Shown: piece by piece, positions 25,028-33,594 of the stretch
Position numbering within the stretch: the first letter of the stretch is position 1
Layout of the letters: the number at the start of each line of letters is the position of its first letter
Assembly (NCBI GenBank): GCA_938011245.1
Contig: CALLUJ010000028.1
Coordinates: forward strand, 1 to 46,690
Length of the DNA: 46,690 nucleotides
Direction of reading: 5' to 3'
Source: an uncultured Aquimarina sp.
GTDB taxonomy: Bacteria > Bacteroidota > Bacteroidia > Flavobacteriales > Flavobacteriaceae
The notes under the pieces: generated by a model
Seen by the model: the letters and a program-made list of their open reading frames with translations, nothing else
The model's database searches: none
What the model was told of the DNA's origin: nothing
Position numbers and translations under genes: made by a program

Positions 25028-25525
25028 TTAAAATTTGGCATTTTTTCTTAATTGGGCCATCTTTATTGCTGCTATTGCTGCTTCTGTCCCTTTATTTCCA
25101 TGAATTCCTCCAGAACGATCTATGGATTGTTGCTCTGTATTATCGGTAAGCACACAAAATATTACAGGAATATCGCTTTGAATATTTAAGTCTTTAATTC
25201 CTTGAGTTACCCCTTCACATACAAAATCAAAATGTTTAGTTTCTCCTTGAATTACACAACCTACAACAATAATAGCATCTAACATATCATATGCTTGTTG
25301 CATCTTTTTTGCACCGTAAATGAGTTCAAAGCTACCTGGAACATCCCAACGTACAATATTTTCTTTTAATGTCCCACAATCTATAAATGCATCGAAAGCT
25401 CCTTGAAAAAGACCGTTTGTAATTTTGTTATTCCATTCTGAAACAACAATCCCAAATCGAAAGTCTCTCGCATTTGGGATTGTTGTTTTATCGTAAATCG
25501 ATAAGTTTTTATTTGCTGTTGCCAT
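25028..25525 (-). CDS. ribH: 6,7-dimethyl-8-ribityllumazine synthase
   Basis: Lumazine synthase performs the penultimate step of riboflavin synthesis, condensing 5-amino-6-ribitylaminouracil with dihydroxybutanone phosphate. The 165 residues have normal length and motifs: FGIVVSEWNNKITNGLFQGA (substrate Trp), VPGSFELIYGAKKM, GCVIQGETKHFDFVCEGVTQGI (with the catalytic His), PVIFCVLTDNTEQQSIDR and GNKGTEAAIAAI. No FMN riboswitch is visible upstream (25526-25652). Other rib genes are absent from the window. Confidence 0.96.
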   Translation of the reverse strand: MATANKNLSIYDKTTIPNARDFRFGIVVSEWNNKITNGLFQGAFDAFIDCGTLKENIVRWDVPGSFELIYGAKKMQQAYDMLDAIIVVGCVIQGETKHFDFVCEGVTQGIKDLNIQSDIPVIFCVLTDNTEQQSIDRSGGIHGNKGTEAAIAAIKMAQLRKNAKF

Positions 25526-25652
25526 TTTTTTAACTCTTAAAAAAGTTTAAGTCATTAGCTAAACCTTTATTCTATTGTTTCAACTATACGTTTTTATCTT
25601 TTTACAATTCTTGAATATGTTGCAAACCACATTACATTACAGACAAATTCTA

Positions 25653-26441
25653 TTACTTAATAGCTTTAGCTCGTGCTAATAACCCTTCTACCTCCGAAAA
25701 TGCTGTACTCTTTACGAACTCTTTTTTTATTTTTTCTAAAGAACTTACTGCTATACTCGGTTTTCCTTGGTCTATAGCTAGTTTTGCTAATTTTAATAAA
25801 AACTTAGGTGTTGTAAAGTCATTCTCTTCTACTTCAGATGCTTTTTGGTAAAACTTTAATGCCTCATCATAATTCTTCAATTGTGCAAAAGAATCTGCTA
25901 TTCCTCCATAAGATAAAGCTTCTAGTATTGGATCTTTAGAAGAAAATTTTTCTAACGCTGTTATGGCTTCTTTGTACTTTCCTGTTTTTAACAGCGCAAA
26001 GCCTGCATAATAATTGGCAATATTCCCTGTATTTGTACTCCCATACTCGTCTACAACTTCTAACAACCCTAATTTCCCTTCTCCCCCATTTAAAGCAAGG
26101 TTATACAGAGAGTCTTTTTGTGTTGCCTCTGCTTGCTCTGCTAGCTTAAAGAACTTTTGAGCTTGGTACATCTCATTGGCTGCTGTAGCTTCCTTAGGTT
26201 GCCTCACAAACTTATCAAAACCTATATATACCAAAGCAAATAGCGCTAATACTGCTACTCCAATAAAAATATATTTTTGATTTTCTGCTACCCATTCTTC
26301 AGTCTTACCTGCTGTTTCATCTAAAGTATTAAACACCTCTGCAGTAGTAGATTCCATTTCTTCTGCTGCAATTTCTGCTTCCTTATCTACTTGTTCTTTT
26401 ACCGCTTTAGGCTTATAGCCTCTTTTCTTATATGTTGCCAT
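25653..26441 (-). CDS. Tetratricopeptide-repeat membrane protein
   Basis: The 262-residue protein has a basic N-terminus (ATYKKRGYKPKAVK), an acidic cytoplasmic segment, one transmembrane helix (about 74-91, YIFIGVAVLALFALVYIG) and a periplasmic C-terminal domain with TPR-like helices (IANYYAGFALLKTGKYKEAI, ALSYGGIADSFAQLKNYDEALKFYQKA, LLKLAKLAIDQGKPSIAV). The layout matches YfgM/TPR_21-type proteins, which act around secretion or envelope assembly, but the specific role is unknown. A TATTTTTG box 25 nt upstream gives it its own promoter; ribH follows 127 nt downstream. Confidence 0.85.
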   Translation of the reverse strand: MATYKKRGYKPKAVKEQVDKEAEIAAEEMESTTAEVFNTLDETAGKTEEWVAENQKYIFIGVAVLALFALVYIGFDKFVRQPKEATAANEMYQAQKFFKLAEQAEATQKDSLYNLALNGGEGKLGLLEVVDEYGSTNTGNIANYYAGFALLKTGKYKEAITALEKFSSKDPILEALSYGGIADSFAQLKNYDEALKFYQKASEVEENDFTTPKFLLKLAKLAIDQGKPSIAVSSLEKIKKEFVKSTAFSEVEGLLARAKAIK

Positions 26442-26465
26442 TTATGTATTTAATTATAAGCAGAG

Positions 26466-26473
26466 CAAAAATA
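26466..26473 (-). promoter_or_regulatory. Promoter -7 box for the TPR gene
   Basis: The minus strand reads TATTTTTG, matching TANNTTTG. It predicts a leader of roughly 19 nt. Confidence 0.5.
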
Positions 26474-26570
26474 TACTTTTTATTGAATTTTGAAAGCCTT
26501 AACCTCATTTATATTACTAACTTGTTAACGATTTAACTAACAATACTTCACAATTTAAATAGGTCTATTT

Positions 26571-28034
26571 TTAAAAGGCTTTGGGTATATCTTCCAAAAC
26601 AGCCAACACCAACTTCCAATACTTTTGTACCGATGTTATAGAAACACGCTCATCTGGAGAATGTGCCCCTCTAATAGTTGGACCAAAGGAAATCATTTCC
26701 ATTTCTGGATAATGCTGCCCAATAATGCCACACTCTAAACCTGCATGACATGCCATTACATTGGCTTGCTCGTTATGCAGTTTAAAATAAGTATTGTCTA
26801 CTAATTTCAAAATTGTCGAATCCTTCTTAGGTTGCCATCCTGGATAAGCCCCTCCAAAACTTACCTTACACCCCGATAATTCGAAAGTAGCTTGTAATGC
26901 ATTAGCCACATCGTCTCTTGAAGACGACACGCTACTTCTTGTTAAACATTCTATTTTTAGTTCTCCTTTACTTATATTAATCTTAGCTATATTATTTGAT
27001 GCTTCTACTAGGTTTTCTATTTCTGGAGACATTCTATAAACTCCATTATGGGCGGTATATATTGAGTTTAATATTTGTTCTTGTACTCCAATACTCATTA
27101 CTGTTCTAGGAGCTTCTATAGGCAAAACATTAATTAGTAAACTAGGATCAATTCGTTCTTGTTCCTTATTAATTATGTTACTTAAAGATTTTATGTTATT
27201 TACAAAGGTTTGTTCATTAATCTTATCGACAACCACCTTCGCTTCGCTTTCTCTAGGGATAGCATTCCTTAAGCTTCCTCCTTGGACACTAGAAATACGT
27301 AATCCATATTTTTCATACCCTTTATACAACAATCGGTTCATAATTTTATTAGCATTCCCTAATCCTTTATGAATGTCAATACCAGAATGCCCACCTTCTA
27401 AACCTTTTACTTCTATTTTATACCCTACCGCAGTTACATCTACAGTCTCTTCTTCATAAAAACGCTCTGCCGTAACGTCTATACCTCCAGCACAACCTAT
27501 ACAAATTTCATCATCTTCTTCTGTATCTAGATTTAATAAAATAGTCCCCGAAAGCAAATTTTTATCTAAAAATTGAGCTCCAGTCATACCTGTTTCTTCG
27601 TCTACCGTAAAAAGGGCTTCTATTTTGGGGTGATTAATATTGTTAGATGCCAAAATTGCCATAATTGTAGCTACTCCAATACCATTGTCTGCACCCAAGG
27701 TAGTTCCTTCTGCTTTGATCCAATCTTCTTCAATTTTCATTTGTATTCCTTGAGAATCAAAATCAAAACTAGTATTGTTATTTTTTTGATGCACCATATC
27801 TAAATGCGACTGCATTACTACGGTTTTACGATTTTCAAAACCTTTAGTTGCTGGTTTAATAATTAATACATTCCCAACTTTATCTTGTTTCGACTCTAAT
27901 CCTAACGACTTAGCAAAGTCTAACATAAAGGCAATAACCCGTCCTTCTTTTTTAGAAGGTCTAGGTACTGCATTTAAATTAGAAAAGTGTTTCCATATTT
28001 CTTTTGGCTCAAGTTTTAATATATCTGTATTCAT
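26571..28034 (-). CDS. pepD: Aminoacyl-histidine dipeptidase (PepD, M20 family)
   Basis: This cytosolic metallopeptidase hydrolyses Xaa-His and other dipeptides. The 487 residues are the normal PepD length. M20 metal-site motifs: VVMQSHLDMVHQKN, GTTLGADNGIGVATIMAIL, LFTVDEETGMTGAQFL, LNLDTEEDDEICIGCAGG, and AHSPDERVSITSV at the C-terminus with MACHAGLECGIIG before it. A dimerisation lid (about 200-400) includes GGHSGIDIHKGLGNA. The ATG start at 28034 is supported by a TATATTTG box 21 nt upstream. It is monocistronic. Confidence 0.95.
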   Translation of the reverse strand: MNTDILKLEPKEIWKHFSNLNAVPRPSKKEGRVIAFMLDFAKSLGLESKQDKVGNVLIIKPATKGFENRKTVVMQSHLDMVHQKNNNTSFDFDSQGIQMKIEEDWIKAEGTTLGADNGIGVATIMAILASNNINHPKIEALFTVDEETGMTGAQFLDKNLLSGTILLNLDTEEDDEICIGCAGGIDVTAERFYEEETVDVTAVGYKIEVKGLEGGHSGIDIHKGLGNANKIMNRLLYKGYEKYGLRISSVQGGSLRNAIPRESEAKVVVDKINEQTFVNNIKSLSNIINKEQERIDPSLLINVLPIEAPRTVMSIGVQEQILNSIYTAHNGVYRMSPEIENLVEASNNIAKINISKGELKIECLTRSSVSSSRDDVANALQATFELSGCKVSFGGAYPGWQPKKDSTILKLVDNTYFKLHNEQANVMACHAGLECGIIGQHYPEMEMISFGPTIRGAHSPDERVSITSVQKYWKLVLAVLEDIPKAF

Positions 28035-28054
28035 TAGTTATATATCTTTTTACT

Positions 28055-28062
28055 CAAATATA
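28055..28062 (-). promoter_or_regulatory. Promoter -7 box for pepD
   Basis: The minus strand reads TATATTTG, an exact TANNTTTG match 21 nt before the pepD ATG. The -33 region is AT-rich without a TTG. Confidence 0.6.
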
Positions 28063-28103
28063 AGTATTAGGACATCTTTAAACTCTAATTATTTACCAAA
28101 AAT

Positions 28104-28133
28104 CTATTACGTTAGGCCTAAGCTTAGTAATAG
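28104..28133 (-). terminator. Possible terminator after the helicase gene
   Basis: CTATTAC (28104-28110) pairs with GTAATAG (28127-28133); the 16-nt interior contains the palindrome TTAGGCCTAA. On the minus strand the hairpin is followed by ATTTTT. The stem is short, so this is moderate. Confidence 0.5.
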
Positions 28134-28145
28134 AACAAAAAGTAA

Positions 28146-29570
28146 TTATTTAACGAAACAATCGTTTTTAAAGCCTATTAAATATAATTTTTTTTGAGTC
28201 CTAGTAATCCCTGTATATAACCATCTCAAATAATCTTTAGAAACTCCATCTGGTAAATAAGGTTTTTCTACATATACATGGGGCCACTGCCCACCTTGCG
28301 ATTTATGGCAAGTAATTGCATAAGAAAATTTTACTTGTAGTGCATTAAAATACGGATTACTTTTAACTTTTAAAAAACGTTTATACTTTGAACGTTCCTC
28401 CTCATAATCCAAAAGCACTTCTTGATATAATCTATTAGACTCTTCGTAAGTTAATGATGCAGTTTCCGACATTAGAGTATCTAAAATTAAAACCGTTTCA
28501 ACAGGGGCCATATTAGGATAATCAATCATCCGTAATTTTACTTCTGCAAAACGAAAAGTATATATTTCCTTAATATCGAATATTTCTAACACCTCTATAA
28601 TATCGCCATTAGCTATAAAACCAGCTTCTGAAGTAGGTTCTAACCAAAAATAATTATTCTTTACCACCATTAAAAAGTCTCCCACAGAAAGATCATTTTC
28701 TTTAAAAAGAATACGTTCTCTAATTTGTTTGTTATATAAATTAGCTCTTTTGTTACTTCTTACTATAATTACTGTTCCTTCATGTCCATGCTTATTATAA
28801 GAATCCTGTAAACACTCTACAATTTCATTTCCTTCTTCTAAGCGAATTACATCCTTAGCATACTCAATATTAAATTTAAAGTCTTCAAAAAAATCACCTT
28901 TCAACAATTCTCTTAACACTGTAGCATTAGACAAAATTGCACTATCATTATCTTGTCTAACCACTTCGTTTAATTCTAATGTGCTTATATTTTTATTAAA
29001 ATTAAGAGATAAAAAGTGTTCATCTAAAGCAGGGCTTAACTCTGACTTTACAGGAGGCAACTGTGCTGTATCTCCTATAAACAACACTTTACAATTAGAC
29101 CCCGAATATACATATTGAAGTAAATCGTTTAACAATGATCCGTTTTCAAATAATTTACTATCCGAAGCAATATCTGGCACCATAGAAGATTCATCAATAA
29201 TAAACAAAGTATTAGTGTATTTATTTTTTTTCAACGAAAACCCTATTCCTCCATTAGCCTGTTTTTTGGGGTAATAAATATGTCTATGTATTGTAAACGC
29301 TTGCTTGTTAGAATAACTACTAATTACCTTTGCTGCCCTACCAGTAGGAGCCAATAACACATACTTTAATTGAATTTGCCACAATTGAGAAACCAATGCG
29401 CCTATTAATGTTGTTTTTCCTGTTCCTGCATATCCTTTCAATATAAATAGTCCATCTTTATCTTTATCTAGCAAAAAATTTGACAATAATTGTAAACATT
29501 CCTGCTGAAGATTTGTAGGGCTATGTGGAAATTTTGAGGTTAAAAGACTGAAAAACTTATGATTATCCAA
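28146..29570 (-). CDS. RecD-like AAA helicase
   Basis: A superfamily 1B-type helicase of about 474 residues. Walker A is FILKGYAGTGKTTLIGALV, Walker B TLFIIDESSMV, motif III FIGDTAQLPPV, and the C-terminal UvrD/RecD-like motif is YAITCHKSQGGQWPHVYVE with LRWLYTGITRTQKKLYLIG. It probably unwinds DNA with 5'-3' polarity in repair or recombination; no RecB/RecC partners are adjacent. The frame is open further to a TTG at 29600, but that codon lies inside a TATCTTTG promoter box (29598-29605), so I prefer the TTG at 29570 (MDNHKFFSLL). No ATG is available at the N-terminus. Confidence 0.85.
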   Translation of the reverse strand: MDNHKFFSLLTSKFPHSPTNLQQECLQLLSNFLLDKDKDGLFILKGYAGTGKTTLIGALVSQLWQIQLKYVLLAPTGRAAKVISSYSNKQAFTIHRHIYYPKKQANGGIGFSLKKNKYTNTLFIIDESSMVPDIASDSKLFENGSLLNDLLQYVYSGSNCKVLFIGDTAQLPPVKSELSPALDEHFLSLNFNKNISTLELNEVVRQDNDSAILSNATVLRELLKGDFFEDFKFNIEYAKDVIRLEEGNEIVECLQDSYNKHGHEGTVIIVRSNKRANLYNKQIRERILFKENDLSVGDFLMVVKNNYFWLEPTSEAGFIANGDIIEVLEIFDIKEIYTFRFAEVKLRMIDYPNMAPVETVLILDTLMSETASLTYEESNRLYQEVLLDYEEERSKYKRFLKVKSNPYFNALQVKFSYAITCHKSQGGQWPHVYVEKPYLPDGVSKDYLRWLYTGITRTQKKLYLIGFKNDCFVK

Positions 29571-29597
29571 TAAAAGAAGATTTGTAGTATTATTTTT

Positions 29598-29605
29598 CAA
29601 AGATA
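29598..29605 (-). promoter_or_regulatory. Promoter -7 box for the RecD-like helicase
   Basis: The minus strand reads TATCTTTG. Transcription would begin near 29592, inside the longest open frame, which argues for the downstream start codon. Confidence 0.5.
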
Positions 29606-29650
29606 ATCAAGAAAAAAATTACACATTCTTTTATGAATCAAAAAAAATTG

Positions 29651-29658
29651 TAGTTTTG
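29651..29658 (+). promoter_or_regulatory. Promoter -7 box for the 29696-31654 operon
   Basis: TAGTTTTG matches TANNTTTG and lies 38 nt before the ATG at 29696. It is back-to-back with the helicase promoter. Confidence 0.5.
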
Positions 29659-29695
29659 TTTTTATCTAAATTAAACGCATTTAATTAATAATCAA

Positions 29696-30334
29696 ATGAA
29701 AATAGTAATACAATTAGTATTATGGGTGGTAATCGCTTTTTTAGGATATAAAGTGTATGACTCTGTTTATAGTTCTGTGAGATTTCAAGAAATAAAAAAA
29801 GAACGTTTTGCTGAAGCCGTAACGCAATTAAAAAAAATTAGAACTGCCCAATCGGCTTATAAAACTATTACTGGAAAGTACGCCAACGATTATGATAAAT
29901 TAGCTAAATTTATAGATACTGCTAAATTTACTATTACACAACAAAGGGATTCTAGTTTTATTCGATTTAATAAAGAATTACGTATCGATCAATCTATTGA
30001 CACTATTGTTGTCGATATTTTAGGGTTCGAATCTGTTAAGGATTCTTTGTTTTCTAATATTGATTACAACAAACTAAAGGTTATAGATTTAGGCGATAAC
30101 AAAACTGCTGAAATAAATTTAGAAACTAGTGCTGTTGAAAAAAATGAGATATTATATCCAACTTTTCAAGCTACTGTTGCTAAAAGAGAGTTACTCTCCG
30201 ATCAAGATGAAAATTATATTGACCAAGAAGAGAAGCTACAATCTTTAGAAGAGATTAACGGAACACATATTACTGTAGGTTCTTTAGTTGAAGTAAATAC
30301 CAATGGTAATTGGCCAATAGTATATGACAAGTAG
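29696..30334 (+). CDS. Conserved hypothetical membrane-anchored protein
   Basis: The 212-residue protein has one N-terminal membrane helix (about 3-18) and a soluble domain on the outside or periplasmic face. The first part after the helix, ERFAEAVTQLKKIRTAQSAYKTITGKYANDYDKLAKFI, resembles the helix and loop of type IV pilin-like proteins (residues needed for prepilin cleavage are missing). I do not recognise a named family. It is first in an operon with DUF3822 and rsmD, overlapping the next gene by 11 bp. That arrangement suggests a housekeeping role, but none can be assigned. Confidence 0.75.
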   Translation: MKIVIQLVLWVVIAFLGYKVYDSVYSSVRFQEIKKERFAEAVTQLKKIRTAQSAYKTITGKYANDYDKLAKFIDTAKFTITQQRDSSFIRFNKELRIDQSIDTIVVDILGFESVKDSLFSNIDYNKLKVIDLGDNKTAEINLETSAVEKNEILYPTFQATVAKRELLSDQDENYIDQEEKLQSLEEINGTHITVGSLVEVNTNGNWPIVYDK

Positions 30335-31109
30335 TCCTGATTTTAAGTTAGAAAACACAACTTATAATTTATCCATTCAATTAAGTTTGAATGGATTTTC
30401 TTTTTGTATTGTCAATTCTAAAAATCAAATTATAACCTCCGAAAATAATTTCTCAGAACATCATTTATTTTCTGAACAAGAACTTTGTGAACACCTTACA
30501 AAAGCTTTTAAAACAAAACCCGAATTACAAGCACCGTTTAAAGATGTTTCTGTAATTTATACAAACGAGCTATATACTTTTGTTCCTAAAAATTTATACG
30601 ATGCTAAGCATAAAGAACTTTATTTTAAATTTTCTGTAAAAACGTTAACTACGGATCTCATTTACGAAGATGTTCTATTATTAGCTCCTATTGTAAATTT
30701 ATTTATCCCATTTGTAAACATTAACAATTATTTACTAGATCGCTTTTCTCAATTTAATTTTCAACATCATTCTAGCCTATTGGTAGATTATATTTTGAAA
30801 GAAAAAAAACATAACGAATCTGAAATTGTTCATCTGTTTTTTCATGCTCAACATTTCGATATTATAATTAGTAAAGATTCAACGTTAATACTATGCAACA
30901 CTTATAAAAAAGAAAGTAAAGAAGATGTATTATACTATCTATTATTTACTTTAGAACAACTAAATCTTTCTCCTAATAAAACTACAGTAATACTTTTGAA
31001 TGCTATCCCTAAAGCTTATTTCGATTTATTATACAAATACATTAGACATTTAAATAAGGCTCCTAAAATTACTACCCATTTAATTCATCACTTAGCTTTA
31101 CAATTATGA
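30324..31109 (+). CDS. DUF3822 family protein
   Basis: The 261-residue soluble protein is recognised as the Bacteroidota-specific DUF3822 family. It has features of an actin-like ATPase fold relative (YNLSIQLSLNGFSFCIVN near the start, HLFFHAQHFDIIISKDSTLILCNTY in the second half) but no complete nucleotide-binding motif I can point to. It overlaps the upstream gene by 11 bp and rsmD by four (ATGA), so all three are translated together. Function is unknown; the constant pairing with rsmD suggests a translation or ribosome link (inference). Confidence 0.8.
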   Translation: MTSSPDFKLENTTYNLSIQLSLNGFSFCIVNSKNQIITSENNFSEHHLFSEQELCEHLTKAFKTKPELQAPFKDVSVIYTNELYTFVPKNLYDAKHKELYFKFSVKTLTTDLIYEDVLLLAPIVNLFIPFVNINNYLLDRFSQFNFQHHSSLLVDYILKEKKHNESEIVHLFFHAQHFDIIISKDSTLILCNTYKKESKEDVLYYLLFTLEQLNLSPNKTTVILLNAIPKAYFDLLYKYIRHLNKAPKITTHLIHHLALQL

Positions 31110-31654
31110 GAATAATTTCTGGAACTTTTAAAGGAAGACGCTTAACCGCTCCAAAAAAACTCCCTGTTCGCCCTACTACAGATATGGCAAAGGAAGCTTT
31201 ATTTAATATTATCAATAATCAGTACTATTTTAATCAAATAAGTGTATTAGATGTTTTTTCTGGAACCGGCAATATTAGCTATGAATTTGCTTCTCGAGGA
31301 ACTCAAGAAATTATTTCTGTAGATAAAAACACTGGTTGTGCACAATATATCTCTAAAGTTTCTTTGGAATTTAAATTCCCCATTCAAGTTATTAAAAGCG
31401 ACGTTTTTTCTTATCTAGAAAAAGTAAACCAGAAGCACGATATTATTTTTGCAGACCCTCCCTATAATTTTTCTGTAGACGAATTTTTAAAAATTCCAAA
31501 CTTAATTTTTGCTAATCAATTACTTTTAGATAATGGTATATTAATTGTAGAACATTCTAAATATACCTCGCTAGAGTCTCATCCTAAATTTTCGTATAGT
31601 AAGCGCTATGGTGGGTCTATTTTTAGTTTCTTTGAAAACGATATTGAAGACTAA
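31106..31654 (+). CDS. rsmD: 16S rRNA (guanine966-N2)-methyltransferase RsmD
   Basis: This SAM-dependent enzyme methylates G966 of 16S rRNA. The 182 residues show the classic start MRIISGTFKGRRL, PVRPTTDMAKEALFNII, the SAM-binding loop VLDVFSGTGNISYEFASRG, and the catalytic DPPYNF motif at about 120-125, followed by LIVEHSK. Length is typical. It is last in a three-gene operon, with a four-base overlap to DUF3822. No conventional terminator follows; a 184-bp inverted-repeat element lies 260 nt downstream. Confidence 0.95.
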   Translation: MRIISGTFKGRRLTAPKKLPVRPTTDMAKEALFNIINNQYYFNQISVLDVFSGTGNISYEFASRGTQEIISVDKNTGCAQYISKVSLEFKFPIQVIKSDVFSYLEKVNQKHDIIFADPPYNFSVDEFLKIPNLIFANQLLLDNGILIVEHSKYTSLESHPKFSYSKRYGGSIFSFFENDIED

Positions 31655-32141
31655 CCTGCTATACTATATTAATTTTAGCCTAATACAATTTACAGATAAA
31701 ACATTTTGCTTAAATAGACTTCTCAGCACTATAATATACGAAAAAAATAATCGTAAATTATAGGGGATAGCTAAAAGAATATACTACAACCAAACACAAA
31801 TAACTATCCAAAATTTAAAGAATCACAAAAAACAAAGAATAATTATGTTTTGTTAATTCTAAAAACGGATTTTATAGGCTAAGAACAACTAAAAAAGAAA
31901 TCTAACCAATCTTACAGGGCAAACTCACACTTTGTTTTACAAAGTAAATTTGAGTAAAAATTAGATTTAAATCACACAAAATTTCAAATTTGAATCTATT
32001 TTTAAGTATTAATTAGCTTGAATCAATTCTATGTAAACCAAAATAAACGAGAATTTATCATTAAAAGCCCTCAAAAATAAAAGTATGAGTTTGCCCTGAC
32101 ACATAAGTGAAGCAGTTTTTTGTTTAATATTAAGTACTATT
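31655..32141. other. Non-coding region between convergent rsmD and ferredoxin genes
   Basis: About 490 bp with no open frame. Its main content is the MITE-like inverted-repeat element at 31915-32098. The left 260 bp are AT-rich and show nothing else I can identify. Confidence 0.6.
31915..32098. mobile_element. MITE-like element with 19-bp terminal inverted repeats
   Basis: The left end begins CAGGGCAAACTCACACTTT (31915-31933) and the right end, read on the other strand, begins CAGGGCAAACTCATACTTT (32098-32080). They match at 18 of 19 positions, including a perfect 13-mer. The 184-bp interior has no coding capacity. Just inside the left end, ACTTTG and CAAAGT (31929-31945) form a hairpin. No target duplication is evident. 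The form is that of a non-autonomous miniature transposon; the parent element is not in the window. Confidence 0.6.
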
Positions 32142-32459
32142 CTATTCTGGTGCCAAAGTAACTTCCAACCCATCCAATTCAGGAGTAATGGGAATTTGAC
32201 ATCCTAAACGAGAATTATCTTCTACATGGAAAGCTTCTGCTAGCATCATATCTTCATCATATCCCATCTCTGGTAATTCAGTTTTAGAAGTTACATAGCA
32301 TTGACAAGAGGCACACATAGCCATACCTCCACAAGTACCCTCTACAGGTAACTCATAAGCCTTACAAACTTCCATTAAGTTCATTGCCATATCGGTTGGT
32401 GCTTGTACTTCGTGTACTTTACCTTCTCTATCCGTTATTTTTATTGTAATATCCGACAT
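32142..32459 (-). CDS. 2Fe-2S ferredoxin (adrenodoxin-type)
   Basis: The 105-residue one-electron carrier has cluster ligands C43, C49, C52 and C87 in the pattern CGGMAMCASC ... GCQIP. The sequence around residues 62-90 (LPEMGYDEDMMLAEAFHVEDNSRLGCQ) is typical of adrenodoxin-like ferredoxins. It is last in the sulfate-assimilation cluster, directly after a ferredoxin-NADP reductase, so it most likely passes electrons to sulfite reductase (inference from context). A 79-nt spacer with a hairpin separates it from the reductase gene. Confidence 0.93.
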   Translation of the reverse strand: MSDITIKITDREGKVHEVQAPTDMAMNLMEVCKAYELPVEGTCGGMAMCASCQCYVTSKTELPEMGYDEDMMLAEAFHVEDNSRLGCQIPITPELDGLEVTLAPE

Positions 32460-32483
32460 TCTTAATTTGTTGTTAGTTGTTTA

Positions 32484-32528
32484 TTGATAGTTGTTTGCTA
32501 ATAAATAGCACTAACAAACAACCATCAA
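32484..32528. repeat. Imperfect inverted repeat in the reductase-ferredoxin spacer
   Basis: TTGATAGTTGTTTG (32484-32497) pairs with CAAACAACCATCAA (32515-32528) at 13 of 14 positions; GCTA and TAGC add an inner stem. It could modulate the relative level of the ferredoxin message. There is no T-run, so it is not a standard terminator. Confidence 0.55.
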
Positions 32529-32538
32529 CGAAAAACTA

Positions 32539-33594
32539 CTATCCAATAGCCTTAACTACTTCTTTTTTAGCTTCTTTTTTACTCCCATCAAAACCTGTAA
32601 CACCACCCACTGTAGTATATTTCATTACGTATTTTTTGTCTGGAAAAATCCTTTGATAAGCACTTTGACACATAATAGCTGCCTCGTGGAATCCAGAAAG
32701 GATTAATTTTAATTTTCCACGATATGTATTTACATCTCCAATAGCGTATATACCTGGGATATTCGTTTGATAGTCATAAGAGTTATCCACTTTTATAGCA
32801 TTCTTCTCAATTTCTAATCCCCAATTTCCTATAGGACCTAATTTTGGAGACAAACCAAATAATGGAATAAAATTATCTATATCTAGTTTAATATCTCCTT
32901 TTTCTTTATGCTTAATTCCTACGCCTGATAATTGCCCTTCTCCATATAATTCTTTTACTTCCGCATCTGTAATCAAATTAATTTTACCAGCTTTAGAAAG
33001 CTCTTCAACTTTTTCTACAGAATCAAGCGCTCCGCGAAATTCTTTTCTTCTATGTACTAAGGTAACCTCTGCTGCAACATCTGCTAAAAAAATAGACCAG
33101 TCTAGGGCAGAATCTCCACCACCTGCTATAACTACTTTTTTATCTCTATACACTTCTGGATCTCTAATAATATAGGACACTCCATTATCTTCAAAACCTT
33201 CAATCCCTGGAATAGGTGGTTTACGTGGTTCAAAAGAACCTAAACCTCCTGCAATAGCAACTACAGGAGCATTGTGCTTCACTCCTCTTTTAGTGGTTAC
33301 TACAAAAGTACCATCCTCTAATTTATCAATAGTTTCTGCTCGATCTCCTAAAGTAAAACCAGGTTCAAATGGTTTAATTTGCTCCATTAGGTTATCCACC
33401 AAATCACCAGCTAACACTTCTGGAAAACCAGGAATATCATAAATTGGCTTTTTAGGGTATATTTCTGAACATTGTCCTCCTGGTTGTGGCAATGCATCAA
33501 TTAAATGCGTTTTCAACTTTAACAAACCTGCTTCGAACACACAGAATAATCCTGTTGGTCCTGCTCCGATAATCAAAATATCTGTCTTGATCAT
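32539..33594 (-). CDS. Ferredoxin-NADP+ reductase (thioredoxin-reductase-like, FNR type 2)
   Basis: The 351-residue FAD enzyme moves electrons from NADPH to ferredoxin. It has two Rossmann folds: FAD site DILIIGAGPTGLFCVFEAGL at the N-terminus and NADPH site KKVVIAGGGDSALDWSIFLA near 155. It lacks the CxxC redox pair of thioredoxin reductases at the usual place, and has IPGIYAIGDVNTYRGKLKLI and the C-terminal KYTTVGGVTGFDG segment expected of YumC-type FNR. Its start overlaps the upstream stop by one base. With the ferredoxin gene downstream it makes an electron supply line for the sulfite reductase of the same cluster. Confidence 0.92.
   Translation of the reverse strand: MIKTDILIIGAGPTGLFCVFEAGLLKLKTHLIDALPQPGGQCSEIYPKKPIYDIPGFPEVLAGDLVDNLMEQIKPFEPGFTLGDRAETIDKLEDGTFVVTTKRGVKHNAPVVAIAGGLGSFEPRKPPIPGIEGFEDNGVSYIIRDPEVYRDKKVVIAGGGDSALDWSIFLADVAAEVTLVHRRKEFRGALDSVEKVEELSKAGKINLITDAEVKELYGEGQLSGVGIKHKEKGDIKLDIDNFIPLFGLSPKLGPIGNWGLEIEKNAIKVDNSYDYQTNIPGIYAIGDVNTYRGKLKLILSGFHEAAIMCQSAYQRIFPDKKYVMKYTTVGGVTGFDGSKKEAKKEVVKAIG

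Noticed and set aside
25526..25652. Possible FMN riboswitch before ribH
   Set aside because: The leader is short, AT-rich and lacks any recognisable RFN-element conserved segments.
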